Assembly (NCBI GenBank): GCA_014706385.1
Contig: JACGZH010000008.1
Location: forward strand, 868,001 to 932,000
DNA from: Phaffia rhodozyma
Lineage: Eukaryota > Basidiomycota > Tremellomycetes > Cystofilobasidiales > Mrakiaceae
Reading direction: 5' to 3'
Length of the DNA: 64,000 nt
Shown: in pieces, positions 35,023-46,938 of the stretch
Numbering within the stretch: the stretch's first letter is position 1
Layout: every line of letters starts with the position of its first letter
The notes under the pieces: generated by a model
Databases searched by the model: none
The model's input: only the letters and a program-made list of their open reading frames with translations
Told to the model about the DNA's origin: nothing
Program-made: the position numbers and the translations under genes

Positions 35023-38000
35023 TCATCTCCTATCTTTTGCTGACCATCCACCACCACCAGCAGATCTCCCTTCATCTTCCCTTCCCCGACCATATCTTCT
35101 CCCCTCCTCTCCTTTCTCAGCCCCAAACCTAGACCCAGATCCTCCCCGACCACCGTCTCGAGGTCGAGAGTCGAACCCTCTACTAGACCCACCTGAGCGA
35201 GACGCTCGTTCGACTGAGTACCGGCCCTTCTTTTGAGAATCTTGCGGTTTCTGGGAGTAAGCTTTAGCTTGAGACCGAGTGTCTATCACCTATATATCAT
35301 GGGTGCCGATATCGATGTTTGAAAGAGAACAGGAGGCGAGGAGAGCGATGAGTCGTAGAAAAAGATCATTAAACAGAGAAACGGAGCAAACCTCATAATC
35401 AGTCTCGGCTCGCCGAGTCTCATCAACCGCTTTCTGATCGGTATGATCAATCAATGCATGACCCATCCATCTAAAAATGGAAGGAATTAGAGAAGAAGAT
35501 GACAGAATGAGAGGTTTCGCAAATATTTATATGAAGAGAGCAGAAAGAAAGAGTAAAGAGAGATCGACCTACCCAAGATCATTATCAACCTCTAAATCTC
35601 CTTCCTCCCCGTCGCCTCCTTCTGCCCCTTCGGAATCATCTCTTGCGCTTTGCATCTTCCTCCTAAATCCACCCAACAAAGCCAGGATATCCTCCTCCTC
35701 CTCACCTCCTTTCCTCTTTCCATTCCTTCCCCCACCGGCAGCACTAGTGTTCCCACGTCTACCACGTTCGTACCCCGCGAGTTCTCTCTCAAGCATCGAA
35801 GGCCCCTTCGATCGAACAGGAGATGGGGACCGGGCGCGTTTGTTCGAGAGATTACGAAGGGAAGCTTCCATTGCTTCAATTTCGCGCGCTCGTTTCACAC
35901 TTGTGACAAAGAAGGCGAACAAATGATAAAGTAAGAGAATCGGTCACATGATCTATAGAGAAAAGATCATAAGAGTAGTAAACATACTCAGCATTATCTT
36001 CATCAGCCTTTCTTCGAATATCTTCGAAGTCTTCCAATTTAGCCTGTGATGCATTTGGTCTTGTTGAAGATGCCGATACCTGCTGAGTCCATTGAAATAA
36101 ACCGACCATTGGAATGTCAATGAACACGTGGTTACTTATGAAAAGACGTGGTGTAAAGAGAAACGTGATGAACGGTCACCTGTTCGCTGGGAGGTCGTAT
36201 AGCAGGTGCATCAGCTAATATCTTGTCGAAAGAAGGCACATCGTTCGCCGTTGTTGACACAGCAACTATCGTAATGTTATGGACGAAGAGACCAGAAGGA
36301 TGTGTCAGATTTATACGTGTCATAGGATGAAGGAATCCAATGAAATAAACTGACGATCCGGTCTGGCAAGGTTTTTCTTCGAATGAGCGGCTTCGAGTTC
36401 TTCCTCACCAGCTTCTTCTCCAAACGACAAAAGCTTCGTGTTTCTGCATTCCAGCAACGAGTGATTTGTTTTGTCAAAGACCCAAACTTACAAGCGTTTT
36501 CAGACTCTTCTCTCTACGCGTCTTTCTCAGTACTCACTTTTTCTTTTTCCCTATCCCAGCTTCTCTCCTCTCTTTTTCTTCTTTTTCTCTTTCCCTCCTT
36601 CTGGCCTCCTGTTTCCTACGTTCCTCGGCAGTTATTCGAATGACAATATCGTCAAACGGGTTATCTAGGATAACGATTGATTTGATTTTTGGTGGGTACT
36701 TGGGTCTCTCGGTTTGCTTGTCAGTCTCGAGTTGACCAATTTTCAGAACGTTGAAGATAGTGTTTCCATCCGCCGCTACCTGATTATGAAAGAGAAAGAA
36801 TCGGCAGAAGACGTTAAGGAAAGTAAAATCCAGAGAAAAGAACGAAAAAGAAGGAGCGCACTTTTCCAAAAATCGTCTAAAGTATACGAAAAGCAAGCTA
36901 AAGTGAGCTCTCTTGTCTTCAGTAAGAGAAACAAGGAACTTACGTGCTTGCCCTGCAACTCATCCGTTCGATCTATGCAACAATCATTTCCCTCAGCCTT
37001 CAGACCTTTATCTATAGGATTTCAAACTTAAAACTTACCAAGGGTGACTGTAGTACATACGCCATCATACAATTATTGAGAGGTCAAAATGATTGCGCGC
37101 GCTACAGTAGACAGACTTGAGGATGATGTTCACTAACTGAAAAATTGACTCTGATTGGTATCTGTTCCGATAGATAACAAACATAAAGAGACATGGAAAT
37201 GTCGGTAAGAGCTCTCAAATACATGTATATGAAATAACTCGAAGAGGACTTACTTCGCGCGTTGTTGTTGGCCATAGCAACGAGCCCTCGTCTGGAGAAC
37301 TTGAGTCTCTGATGAGGTTCATCCTCGAACGGTTCTGTGCAAATCCCAGAGTCAGTGAGCTCAATCGGCATATGTTAAGCGGAAGAAAGAGGAACGTACC
37401 ACCGTAGAATGATTCGCCTCCGTAACCGGTGCCGGTTGGATCTCCTGTTTGGATCATGAAGTTCTCGACGATTCGGTGGACTATTTGCAGCAGAGAAATT
37501 GGTGATGTGATCAGTAACTCATGCACTTTCCAACAGATGTACAGATGCTGCTGCGTGAGCCGTAATGGATCCTGGGAGATGTTGATAACTCACAAATACA
37601 ATTGTCGTAGTATCCCTCCCTACGTTAAATAGACCGTCCAGCAAATTATGGACGACGTCAGCATGCCCATCAATTAATGCGCTTGAAAGAACTCAGTAGG
37701 AGAGGAAAGCAAAAGCATGGAGTTACATGATTAAACTGTCTCGGATGAAAACCAAGATGAAGAGACTGCTTCAGCACGGTCTATTCTGGATAGCCTCAAG
37801 CGTACGCAATTATGAAGAAAGATCAAGTGTTAAACGAACGCGATAAAGTTCCGACATGCCTTTGGAGCCTCTTTCGGCCAAAGCTCGATCTGGTGAGCGA
37901 AGGAAAACACGTCACGAAAAGAAAAGAAAAGATCAGAGAATAAAGTATCGAGTAGAAAATTGATTCAAGCTGCTATAACAGATGTTGGTGTAGGGCTGAT

Positions 38001-38175
38001 GACGAACCTCTATGTCGCCCATAGTCGTTTGAAGAACGACTGTTGAACATGACGTGACGTGCGTAGAAGCAGAACAGAGTCAGAAGATGAGTCAGACAAG
38101 CGAAACAAGACACAGAGTTAAAAAATGTTGACCTTTTCCACTGGTAGCTGGCTCATAGATGTATAGGTTGGACAT
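35023..38175 (-). CDS. CWC27: Spliceosomal cyclophilin-like protein CWC27
   Basis: Cwc27 is a component of activated spliceosomes (with Cwc22/eIF4A3 in animals). The start at 38175 gives [14 protein letters not shown], close to the family N terminus. Cyclophilin exons read [51 protein letters not shown] and ANNNAR. The segment RTDELQGKH has Glu where active cyclophilins carry Trp, as known for Cwc27, so isomerase activity is probably lost. [20 protein letters not shown] closes the domain. A charged C-terminal half follows: [68 protein letters not shown] and a Gly/Arg-rich tail ending GGWSAKDRR at 35023. At least nine introns. PEX16 is divergent 250 bases away. Confidence 0.92.
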
Positions 38176-38425
38176 CTTCTCTGCCGGCTCTGTCCTCGTT
38201 GATGATGGCCGTTGACGATGATGGCATGGCTGGTAGAGCCATGAGGGAAGAGGAGGAGGGGTTTATATGTGGCTGTGTGAACACGTGACTGAATTCTCTT
38301 GTGGCTGTGCCGGCTAATTGACCATACCCGGGTGATGTTCTTCTCGTCTTCCTCCTACTTTCCTATCCTCGCCATCATCTTGATATTCATCACCATATAC
38401 TTCCTTCTCACCATCATTATTCACG
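38176..38425. promoter_or_regulatory. Bidirectional promoter CWC27 / PEX16
   Basis: A 250-base region between divergent start codons. The PEX16-proximal part is strongly C/T-rich (38335-38420). No assigned motif. Confidence 0.5.
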
Positions 38426-40163
38426 ATGGAAGGTATATCCACTTCGCTAGATACAAAAACGATATCACCTCAGAGTCATCAAGTTCTCGATCCCGACATT
38501 TTACCTTCCCTTCACCCAGTAGATCCTCCCAGAGCTGCGTCTGCTCCTACTCCCGTTCTGGCTACAGGTTACACAAAGTTTCTTATCGAGAATGCAGCCT
38601 CGATTAATAGTGTAGAAGGCGCAATTCGGAGTGGAAGTTATCTCCTTCCAGGAAGATTCGAGGGAGCTGAGATCGTTAGTGAGGGAGGTAAGTTCTGCTT
38701 CCTGATCTTTATTGTCTCTGCCTACCTGTGTCGCGTCTACAAGTTGATCACTTCGGTCGTTTAACTCAAATGTTCATCCGCCTGGCATCTTTCTTTTTTT
38801 TTTGTATTTTTTTTTGTAAACAAGTCTCTGCCTTCCTCCATATACTTACACATCTACACTCCACTATAATCTCCAACTATGTGGGCCGACTTCCTTTGAC
38901 TTTCAGGCCACCTGTTTCACCTCCAACGATGCAGGAGCGATATACTCGATCATGGGCTAAATCTTCTGGCCTGTACAGATGGTCAGCCAGACTACTCCAA
39001 TTGTTGAGTCAGGTTGAGCTGTTGGTCGAGATGTGTGCTCATCGAATGGATTTGAAGGACAAGAAGCAAGGAAAGGAGAACAGAGGATCGAGAAGAGCGA
39101 ATGTGCTTGTGGGTATCGAGGGAATTAAGTACGTCTTGACCTACTTGCCCAATGAGTAGAGCCGAGATCTTCGAGACTGACTATCCTCTTTCTTTCTTCT
39201 TCTTCTTTTTCTTTTTGACAGAACGATCCTTCGACTCATTCTTCTTGCCGTCACTTCTCGTCCATTGATCAACCCTCCTCTTCCTCAACCTGCGTCCGAT
39301 CTAACATCAGTCCCACTCAGCACCTCCCCTTCTCCTCTATCCGAGCCCGAACGTGACCTGACGCAGATCAAAAACCCGATTCAAGAGATACTTCTTCCAA
39401 AAACTCTCTACACCAGCTCACTTGTCAAAGGAAGGGACCTTGTGACTCCTCTTGCCGGTTGGAAAGATACGTTAGGAGAAGTCTTTTGGGCGGGAAGAGG
39501 AGCGTTTTATGTGTTGCTTTGGGTCTGGGGACGAAAGTTCGGTGGCAGAGGGAAGGCTGTTTGGGGCGCACTTTTGGTTAGTCATTCCCCGAAATCGTTG
39601 TCTTCTAGGTTAATCTGTATTAAATCAAACTGCTTCCCTTCCTTTGTCCATCAGCTTTCGATCCTGTCCAGAAATCTTTCTAGAGCGGCCTCATCGCCGT
39701 CGTCGGCATTGACGCCGTCAAAACCGACGTATCCATCTTCGACTACCAGCCCCGAATCTTCTCGCAAAGTGAGCTCGCTTGAGAGGGCAGAGAGGGCTAA
39801 CAGAGATAAGGCATTCTTCGGTTATCTATTCAGGGGTGCCGTCTGGGAGACTCTGACTCGGTCCGTTGTCAATTTCACTTTTGATCTCATATTCTTCCAT
39901 GAGATTCTGTTTTCAACACTCGTGTTGACGCTTCTGCCCCTCCTTTGTTGTTATTTTCTTCAATGGCTTGGTTTCATTTTCTCAAATTCAATAAAATAAA
40001 TATCAGACCGATGTTAGAATCAGTGGCAAGAAAATCGTCAAAGATTCCCATCGTAGGATTAGTAGGTGGTGTGCTGGAGGACTATATTCCGTTGATCGAG
40101 AATTACTATTGTTCGTCTCTCTTCTTCTCTTCTTGCTCTCTCACTTTTGTGAACATACGCTGA
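38426..40163 (+). CDS. PEX16: Peroxin PEX16
   Basis: Pex16 is an integral membrane protein that, with Pex3/Pex19, starts peroxisomal membrane assembly. The start is ATG 38426. The N-terminal block TGYTKFLIENAASINSVEGA, IRSGSYLLPGRFEGAE is the hallmark of the family. Later exons give RWSARLLQLLSQVELLVEMC, NVLVGIEGIKTILRLILLAV, LVTPLAGWKDTLGEVFWAGR and GAFYVLLWVWGRKFGGRGKA. A long Ser/Pro-rich insert near 39680-39790 precedes RAERANRDKAFFGYLFRGAV. The C-terminal exon is PMLESVARKSSKIPIVGLVG, then GVLEDYIPLIENYY. The exact end is uncertain: reading on stops at 40163, but a further short intron at the end is possible. The frame through 39860-40010 requires an intron ending in the run TTCAATAAAATAAATATCAG. 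Confidence 0.9.
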
Positions 40164-40545
40164 ACACATGTAACAAATGGTTGTTTCTTCCGGTTGGTTT
40201 GGCTGTGCTCGTCCGAAATCTGGATGGTTTCTTAGATTATACGGCCGACTAGTCTGTGTTGTGTATCATGATAATCTGTACACTGTCTCACATGTCTGTG
40301 AATCATTACATCGGGGGTTTCCTCATTCTTTCTCGTTCTTCATGCTTTGTGTAAAGTCGACTCAGGATATCAGATACAATGTAAATGCATGCGAGACAGA
40401 AAAGTCAAGATGGAATGCTTGATCGGGGATGATGCAAACATCATATGATGTGACAATACCTATGGTAATTGAATGATGGAAGATAATTATCGAATTCGAT
40501 CATCAGGATCCAAACACCTGACCCAACTTCCCTCTCTTTCCCAGT
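40164..40545. other. Convergent 3' ends of PEX16 and the GDSL gene
   Basis: About 380 bases between two genes transcribed towards each other. It is T-rich and is expected to hold both 3' untranslated regions. No gene seen. Confidence 0.5.
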
Positions 40546-43013
40546 TTATAGGAATCGATTTCTCTTCCTGTAAATCCGTTTACATTCGGGTGTCGAATCC
40601 ATTAGAAATATCAAGAGTAGAAAGAGAGAAGAGATGAGGTTAGTGAAGCTATCCCAGGACGCATATCCGCACAAGACAAACAAACAAAAGAGAAGACCGG
40701 GATTCACAAATGATCGTGTTAGCCTTGAGAAAACTCCTCTTGCCAGTCGTTGATGAGCTAGTAACGAAGGATGGAAGCAGTCTCTTATGTTTTTCCCACA
40801 AAATTCCGTAATGGGGATCAATGCCCGACATGCAAAGAGATAGGAAAGAATTATGGCTCACGCTGACGACAAAGCTTCAATGGGAACTTCTGACATGTTG
40901 AGCGCCGATCCTGGTTGAAAAACTGTGCCACTTTGATCCATGATGTAAAGAGAGAGCAAGGCCAAGAACACAATAATCGGGGCGGTGAGAATGACAAACG
41001 TGATAGGCGACTTGTTAGGAGGAGAGCAGAGAGCGTACAACATAGGATCTTGAAGCCCTTGATAATATTCAACGATCCGAACGAGCCTTTCATCTGTTCA
41101 TTCATTACAGAATTGAGCATGAATTCAGTTAAAGCAGAGAGATTCACCCAGAGCGCAAAGGTGTGTATCGATATAAGAGAATGGTGCAAACATACTATAT
41201 CGTTCTTGCAGAAATTTCATCCTCGACCTCGTCAACTCTCCTATCTTCCCTTGTCTTAATGCGCATGAACACTTGAATTCATTCAACTCAATCGCTTCTG
41301 CGCTAATTGATCGATATCGGGATTAATCATTGGTTTGAGAGGGAAGTAAGAAGCGTTACGAGAAACATGCTTAGCGACATTTTGAGGGTCAGGGAGAGAC
41401 TCACCAATATGGGTCTTGACCATTGTCCGAAAGTTCATGAATTTTGGAGACGTCTAACACACCGACTGAGGTTTTTCGAGTAATATTGATGTTGTTGAGA
41501 ATTAAGCGTCGATCTTCTCTAGATTGACTTGTGATGAAGATAAAAACCAAGAAATTCTGACCTATGTTGATCATCACTCCGGCTGTCAAGTACAAATGCA
41601 AGCCCATGTTGATAGGATCGATATCGTGAGAAGGGCATCCAATCTTTTATCTGTTTTCCAAAGATAAAGAACAGAAGTAGACTAACGAATGAACTTTCGC
41701 ACAATCTCCAGTGTCTGTCGAACATTCAGTTCAAAGAGATCTGGGGATCCAGGAGTGATAGCAATTCCAGCTTTTGGGTCAGGTGTCGATTTGACCAGTT
41801 AGTGATGCGTCCAATTCATCTTGTAAATGACATGTACATGTCGTGAAGAATCCACGCACGAGAAGAACAAAGTGCACACTACGGTACATAAAAATCAGAA
41901 CCAACCCAGGCGACCGGTTGAACTACTCATGCTAGTACCGTCGAAGGAGAAGAAGGAAGCTTACTAAATCGTTCGATCCAATCTGTAAATTGAGATATGT
42001 CCATTTCATAGGACGTCCCGATTTATTAAATCCCCATTGGTGTTTTTCGAATACATAGTGAGCCATAGGAACAAGGTAGTCTGTCGCAGAACATCAGCCG
42101 TGTTTTGAGGGGGTGTACAAGTTTTTAGCTATCAGTTTTCGTGATTGAGTCGAGATGTTCAGTAGGGAACGACACAAATATATTAACCTCGAGCCTGATG
42201 AGGTAGGTTCTCAGCCAGACTACCAGAAAGTGCTGCATTCAACCGATCCTGACGTGGTGTCCATCCGACAGGACCCAGAGGGCATAAATGACCTAAACAA
42301 ACCAGATGATGGAGGAGATATGAAAAATTCAATTGAATGAGCCTCAAGAGAAATTGTTAATAAAGAAAGAGAAATAAACAGACCGTAACATATTTCCGCT
42401 GGATGATCCCCTCTAGAGAAGCCAGTTATACTCGAAGAGTAGTATCTAAGTAGCTTCTCAGATTCATACCCCGGAACTCGATCGATCAGTCTTACAAGAT
42501 TGGTCGCCCACAGTGCAAGGATGCTGATCGAAAAGACAGACGAAAGAACAGAACAGAAGACATACGTTAGGAAGAGTAATTTCTTTATGGTCTCCTCCGG
42601 CCGCCCAACTAGCGCCTCTGAACTCATGCGATGTTGTTTCAGGTGTGGATTGTATTCCTCGGAGGAACCATCCGGCGGTGATCGAGTCCCCTAAAGCCAT
42701 CGTATACGAGAACTCATCCGGCCGACTTGTCGATGTCAAACGGGAAACACCAACTGGTCAATGAATGATCCAAGACCAGCATTACAACCGGTGATCAGAA
42801 AGTACGAGTAGGAACTTACAGGTCCCATACTGACTCTGATGGACGATCTCTGGCTGGAAGATGAGGGCAATGCTTGATATTTTTAACCCAGGTTCCGTTG
42901 AAAGGCTGGGCCGAAGAAGTACTTCCCAATGTTTTTTGCGTTTGTGATCGAGGCACCGGGACAGGATAGAAAAGAGAGCTGAGAAGCGTCAATATGGAAA
43001 AAGATCGGTCCAT
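40546..43013 (-). CDS. Secreted SGNH/GDSL phospholipase B1-like hydrolase
   Basis: A lipase-like enzyme of the animal-type phospholipase B1 group, expected outside the cell or in the secretory pathway. The start at 43013 gives a signal peptide, SFSILTLLSSLFYPVPVP. The family block follows: ARDRPSESVWDL, then DEFSYTMALGDSITAGWFLR with the catalytic Ser in GDSI. EFRGASWAAGGDHKEITLPN carries block II Gly. Middle exons show FNKSGRPMKWTYLNLQIGSN with the GxND Asn. A later exon gives QPGSALNMSEVPIEALSS and, across an intron, DCFHPSLLAHQRLARGV with the catalytic Asp and His (DxxHPS). The C-terminal frame is hydrophobic (NPGLLFCLFVLCGYASW) and could be a membrane anchor or intron read-through. About ten introns; the C-terminal end at 40546 is the least certain part. 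Confidence 0.85.
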
Positions 43014-43599
43014 CGGTTCATCAAGACAAACGGCTTGTCGGGAAGTTTGATTGAAGGTCTTTGAGAGAATGGATGGTGATCAGCAACGAACTACATGGTC
43101 AGAAGGTAAAAAGGCTGAGAACAACATCGAGAGAGATAACAACGTACAGGACTTATCTAATCTGCGGCCAAGGAAGATGCGTCATAACATGTGATTCAGA
43201 AAGCTGTGCTCTACGCGTTCCTGTTCCTTTGTTTTGTTTTTGTTCCTTCTGTGATTTTCGTGGTATTTTATTTTATTTTATTTTATTACCCGCCTTCTTT
43301 TTCTTTGTTGCGCCCGTTCTTTCTTTCCTCTTCTCTCTCCAACCATCATCAACGACCGAGCTAAGCAAGAGCAAGCCATCAAGAAAACAAGACCAGGAGT
43401 GCACATAGGCAAGGTTAAGGAGTTTCTGTTTCTTCTCTTCTTTCTCTTCAAGAAGTACCCTCCACCATCATCTTTTTCTCGGAACCCATCCTACTAGCTA
43501 TCTCTTCTTGACACCAAATCAAGCCTCAGATTGCCATCTGCCTTTCCTTCATTACCTACAACGCCACCTCTACAAGTAACCTCTTCTTTACTTCGAAAC
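43014..43599. promoter_or_regulatory. Divergent promoter region with TTTTA repeat
   Basis: About 590 bases between the GDSL gene (leftward) and the RING-RRM gene (rightward). It contains a pentanucleotide run (TTTTA) at about 43264-43287, a following T/C-rich stretch to 43360, and one ACGCGT word near 43214. No gene is seen. Confidence 0.55.
43264..43287 (+). repeat. TTTTA microsatellite
   Basis: About five tandem copies of the five-base unit TTTTA within the divergent promoter region. Likely to vary in copy number between strains. Confidence 0.8.
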
Positions 43600-46500
43600 A
43601 TGGCTCCTTCAACTCCTGCCAGGTCCAACATTAATTCCAGGCCCTCATTCCAAAACTCAACACCGAACCAGTCCAAATCAGGGCATGCTCAGGGCTCAAA
43701 CCCGTCTGTCAATGTCAAGACTCCTGCGTCGAACGCTGCAAACTGGAGGACTCGAGTTCGGTCGACCACTTCGACATCTTATGCTACCCCTGCTGCTCAG
43801 AGCAGGAGGAGGACTGTGAGCGACCAACAGATTCAAGGTGTACGTATACCTCTTTCTGCTGGCTAGTTTGATCTTTTGGTGTTCCCCTACTCTCCTTCCT
43901 CTTTCCACGTCTGCAGGAGCCGGACATGGCTTGATGCATGTAGCCTCTAAACTATTTGCTGCCGAAACTTTGTTTCGATGTCTTGCGATAGATGTCAGTA
44001 TGCATGTCGACGGTGCACGACTCTCTGTTGCCATCTACACTGTCCTTACGTAGTTCATTCCCCCTGACTCCAACTCGCGGCTCGAGCTGTCCCTGGCTGC
44101 AGCGCTTCAGCACACCACCTCTTTGTTCCTCTCTTTCTATCAAGGTTATCATTCTTACTAGCACACTAAGCTTTCTTGCTTTGCCTCCTTGACTCGATGC
44201 ATATAGACCCAAGATCTTTCCGAGACCCCAGGTTTGAGTTACGGCGACACTCCTTCAACCGTTGGCTCCTCCGTTGGTTCCTCTCTACCTGCTACTCCGG
44301 CCTCCCCGACGTACCGTCAGCCTCGAAACTCGAAGAACGTTCCGTATGTTCCGTCCAACCTTCATTCCAGGCACCACTCTTCACCCCTTCACCGATCCTT
44401 AGGTCTGCCTGCAGACGACTCGTTCGATGAGTCCTATGAGCAGGACATATCGTTTGATGAAGGCGTTGGGATCCACAGCATGATGCCCCAGTCTGCTGCG
44501 GCCAGAAAGCTTCGGCTTGGAATCCTTCCAGAGGAGAACACCGAACCATTTACTATCTCTGCTAGCAAGCTTGATCAAGACTGGTCTGCTCCTAGCCAGA
44601 CCGGCGCCAGCCCCCTGCGATGGAGGCAGGTGAGCGAAGCATCATCCTACGCCAGTCAGACCGATGGTGAAGATGCCACTTCAGGTCTGTTTTTTCCTTG
44701 CGCATATACTCGCATGTTTTCTTGTGCACCTTTCTCATAACAAGAAGTTCATACTGACTCAAACTTCTCGTTTCCATTACAGTCAAAACTGTCACTCCGG
44801 CCACGACTCCTCCTAGAAGCAAAACGCGAGCCCTAAGCTCTGGAGCCGTTCCCCACTTTCTTACTCCGCCTCCCGTCAACACACGAGGTCGAGTGATCGT
44901 TCCCATTGCGCCTGCCACCGTCGCTCCCTCCCTTCGAGGGACCAGTCGACGGTCACTCTCACCTTTCTACGAGAACGATGAGCCGCTGTTGCCCATCGAC
45001 AAGAGCATCTCTAAGCCCCGGTTCGCCGGTCTTTCTCCCGCTCAGAGAGGGACTCTTGTCTCAGTCGTCAATCGAGCCATCGCCATCAGAAAGCCCCAGT
45101 CCCCTACACCCAAATCAGCCACGCCAACCGCTATATTGGGTTCTCAAACAATCGAGGCGCCAAGTCAAGCAGAGCCGCAGCAATCATCTGCTATTTGTGG
45201 ATGTTGCGAAGATGAGATCAAGAAGGACGGGGTAAAGATTGGACCTTGTGCCTGTGTGGTCTGTAAACAATGGTCAGTTGGATTTGCGCTTCGTCCCCAG
45301 CTGGATCTCAACTAAACGGTTCCAAGCGTTTGCTTCTCTCTCAACTCAAATAGTTTCACTAGTGGAATGAAGTATGTATAAGATCAGATCAGGCCGCCTT
45401 CTCCTCAGTGCTAATCTTGCCTCTTTGTCATTCTTCCGATAGCGTTGTATGTGATGTAGCCGGAGGCATCATGAGGTAAGCATTTACAGATCAGTATTCC
45501 ATCTCATATCTACTGATCACATCGTCTGGTTACATCTTAGATGCCCTTCTTGTACAACCACTGTCAACGACTTTTCAACCTTCTCTCCTCCTAAGCAAGA
45601 AACTTCCTCCAAAGTTCAACCCAAGGTCCAAACTCGAGTTCTGCCTTCCATTAACGATCAATCCAATATGCCTGTCATTCTTCGATTTGACAATGCCAGT
45701 TGGGTGAGTTACCTCCGCGCTTTGGTGTAACGCCGTTTTGGCATTCGCTCAGAACTGATGTATCAAGAACTTTCTCAATGTTCATAGGATGTTACCCCTG
45801 AGATGATCATTGACTTTCTTCCTGAAAACGCTCTTGCCGATCCATCTCAAAATCCTCACCCTATTCACCTCTTGATCAACCCTTTTGATGGAAAGACTAA
45901 AGACTTTTTCGTACGTGTCTTCAAATCAAATTTCAATCACTGAACTTCGTCCAGTGGGTTGACCGACAAAGCATTTACAATCCATCACCTATCTTAGTTT
46001 GTCGAGGTTGTATCAAAGTCAGCGGCAGCGGCAGTCATCAAGAGTTGCCAGTCAACCATTCTTGGAGAGGGCAGGAGAGCGAGACCAGTGACTATAACTG
46101 TATGTCGGTTGCAGGCTTTAAATAACCGAATGAAATGATTCTAAATAGAACAATCATTTGATATACCAGCTTTCGAACTTGACTGAGCTTCGACGAGAGG
46201 CGAGTACTAAGTTTATCAATTTAAACCTGAGTATTTCAAACCTGATTCTTAACGTCTTCCCGTGTTTTCTAGATTCAACCTACTTCTGCGCGAGCATTGA
46301 ACAGCGTCCTTGAGTTGTGCTCCACTGCATTCTCGACCAAGAAGAGCTACATCAAGCGAAAGTCCTTCCCATTGTAAGTTCAAGAAGCGCTCTTCATCAG
46401 ACGTAGCGTAGAGCCGAACCTGACAAAGATATTTAATGAATGGTCTGGCAGCTTGTATATGATGACAATTCTTACTCGGGCTAGTCTCAAGGGTCTCGAA

Positions 46501-46938
46501 ATGGACTTGCTTGTCGTCTTCCAAGGTGCGAGTCTCCTTTTTAATTTAATCTGTGCCTGCGCATGCAACCGTACCTTATTGCCTGAATCTTTTCATCCAG
46601 GCGCTGCCCTGATCATCTCAAATCTTCTCGAGTCCGGCGCTGCCTCGACTTCCGAGCTAGCCCTTGCCCGGGCGCTTTACTCTGTTCTTCTCCTATCCCC
46701 ACTCTTGACCCCTGTTGTATGCGGTCCATTCATTGGTGTTATGCCCGGACCAGCTCACCCTCTAAGCCGACCTGTTGTCCAACCTCAAATGCCTCAGCTC
46801 ATGTTCAATTCGATGGGTATTCCGGGTTACAACGGAATGGGTATGATAGCGCCGGCAAATGTTGGGCAGTCCTATTTGCAACAGCAGCATCAGCATCAGC
46901 AACAAATGTTTGCGATGAACGGACAACTAAGAATCTAG
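43600..46938 (+). CDS. RING-like zinc finger plus RRM protein
   Basis: The start is ATG 43600 (MAPSTPARSNINSRPSFQN). The N-terminal half is a long Ser/Thr/Pro-rich disordered region with PATPASPTYRQPRNSKNVPY and FDESYEQDISFDEGVGIHSM. A cysteine-rich module spans 45190-45560: CGCCEDEIKKDGVKIGPCAC, VVCKQCFTSGMNVVC, then MRCPSC, spaced like a RING finger and assembled from exons that include an 18-base (45354-45371) and a 33-base (45443-45475) exon. An RRM-like domain follows: MPVILRFDNASWDVTPEMII, HPIHLLINPFDGKTKDFFV and VVSKSAAAAVIKSCQSTILG. C-terminal helices and a Gln/His/Met-rich end (QQQHQHQQQMFAMNGQLRI) complete it. The RING-then-RRM order recalls Not4, but Not4 carries its RING at the extreme N terminus. 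Function is unassigned: an RNA-linked ubiquitin ligase is a hypothesis. Confidence 0.78.

Noticed and set aside
40858..41043. Hydrophobic frame (SPITFVILTAPIIVFLALLS) that looked like a membrane segment of the GDSL gene
   Set aside because: The SGNH family expects QPGSALNMSEVPIEALSS to be followed by DCFHPS, so the hydrophobic run upstream is probably intron sequence.
43209..43220. Single ACGCGT word ahead of the RING-RRM gene
   Set aside because: A lone six-base word is expected several times by chance in 64 kb; unlike the POL2 pair it has no nearby partner.
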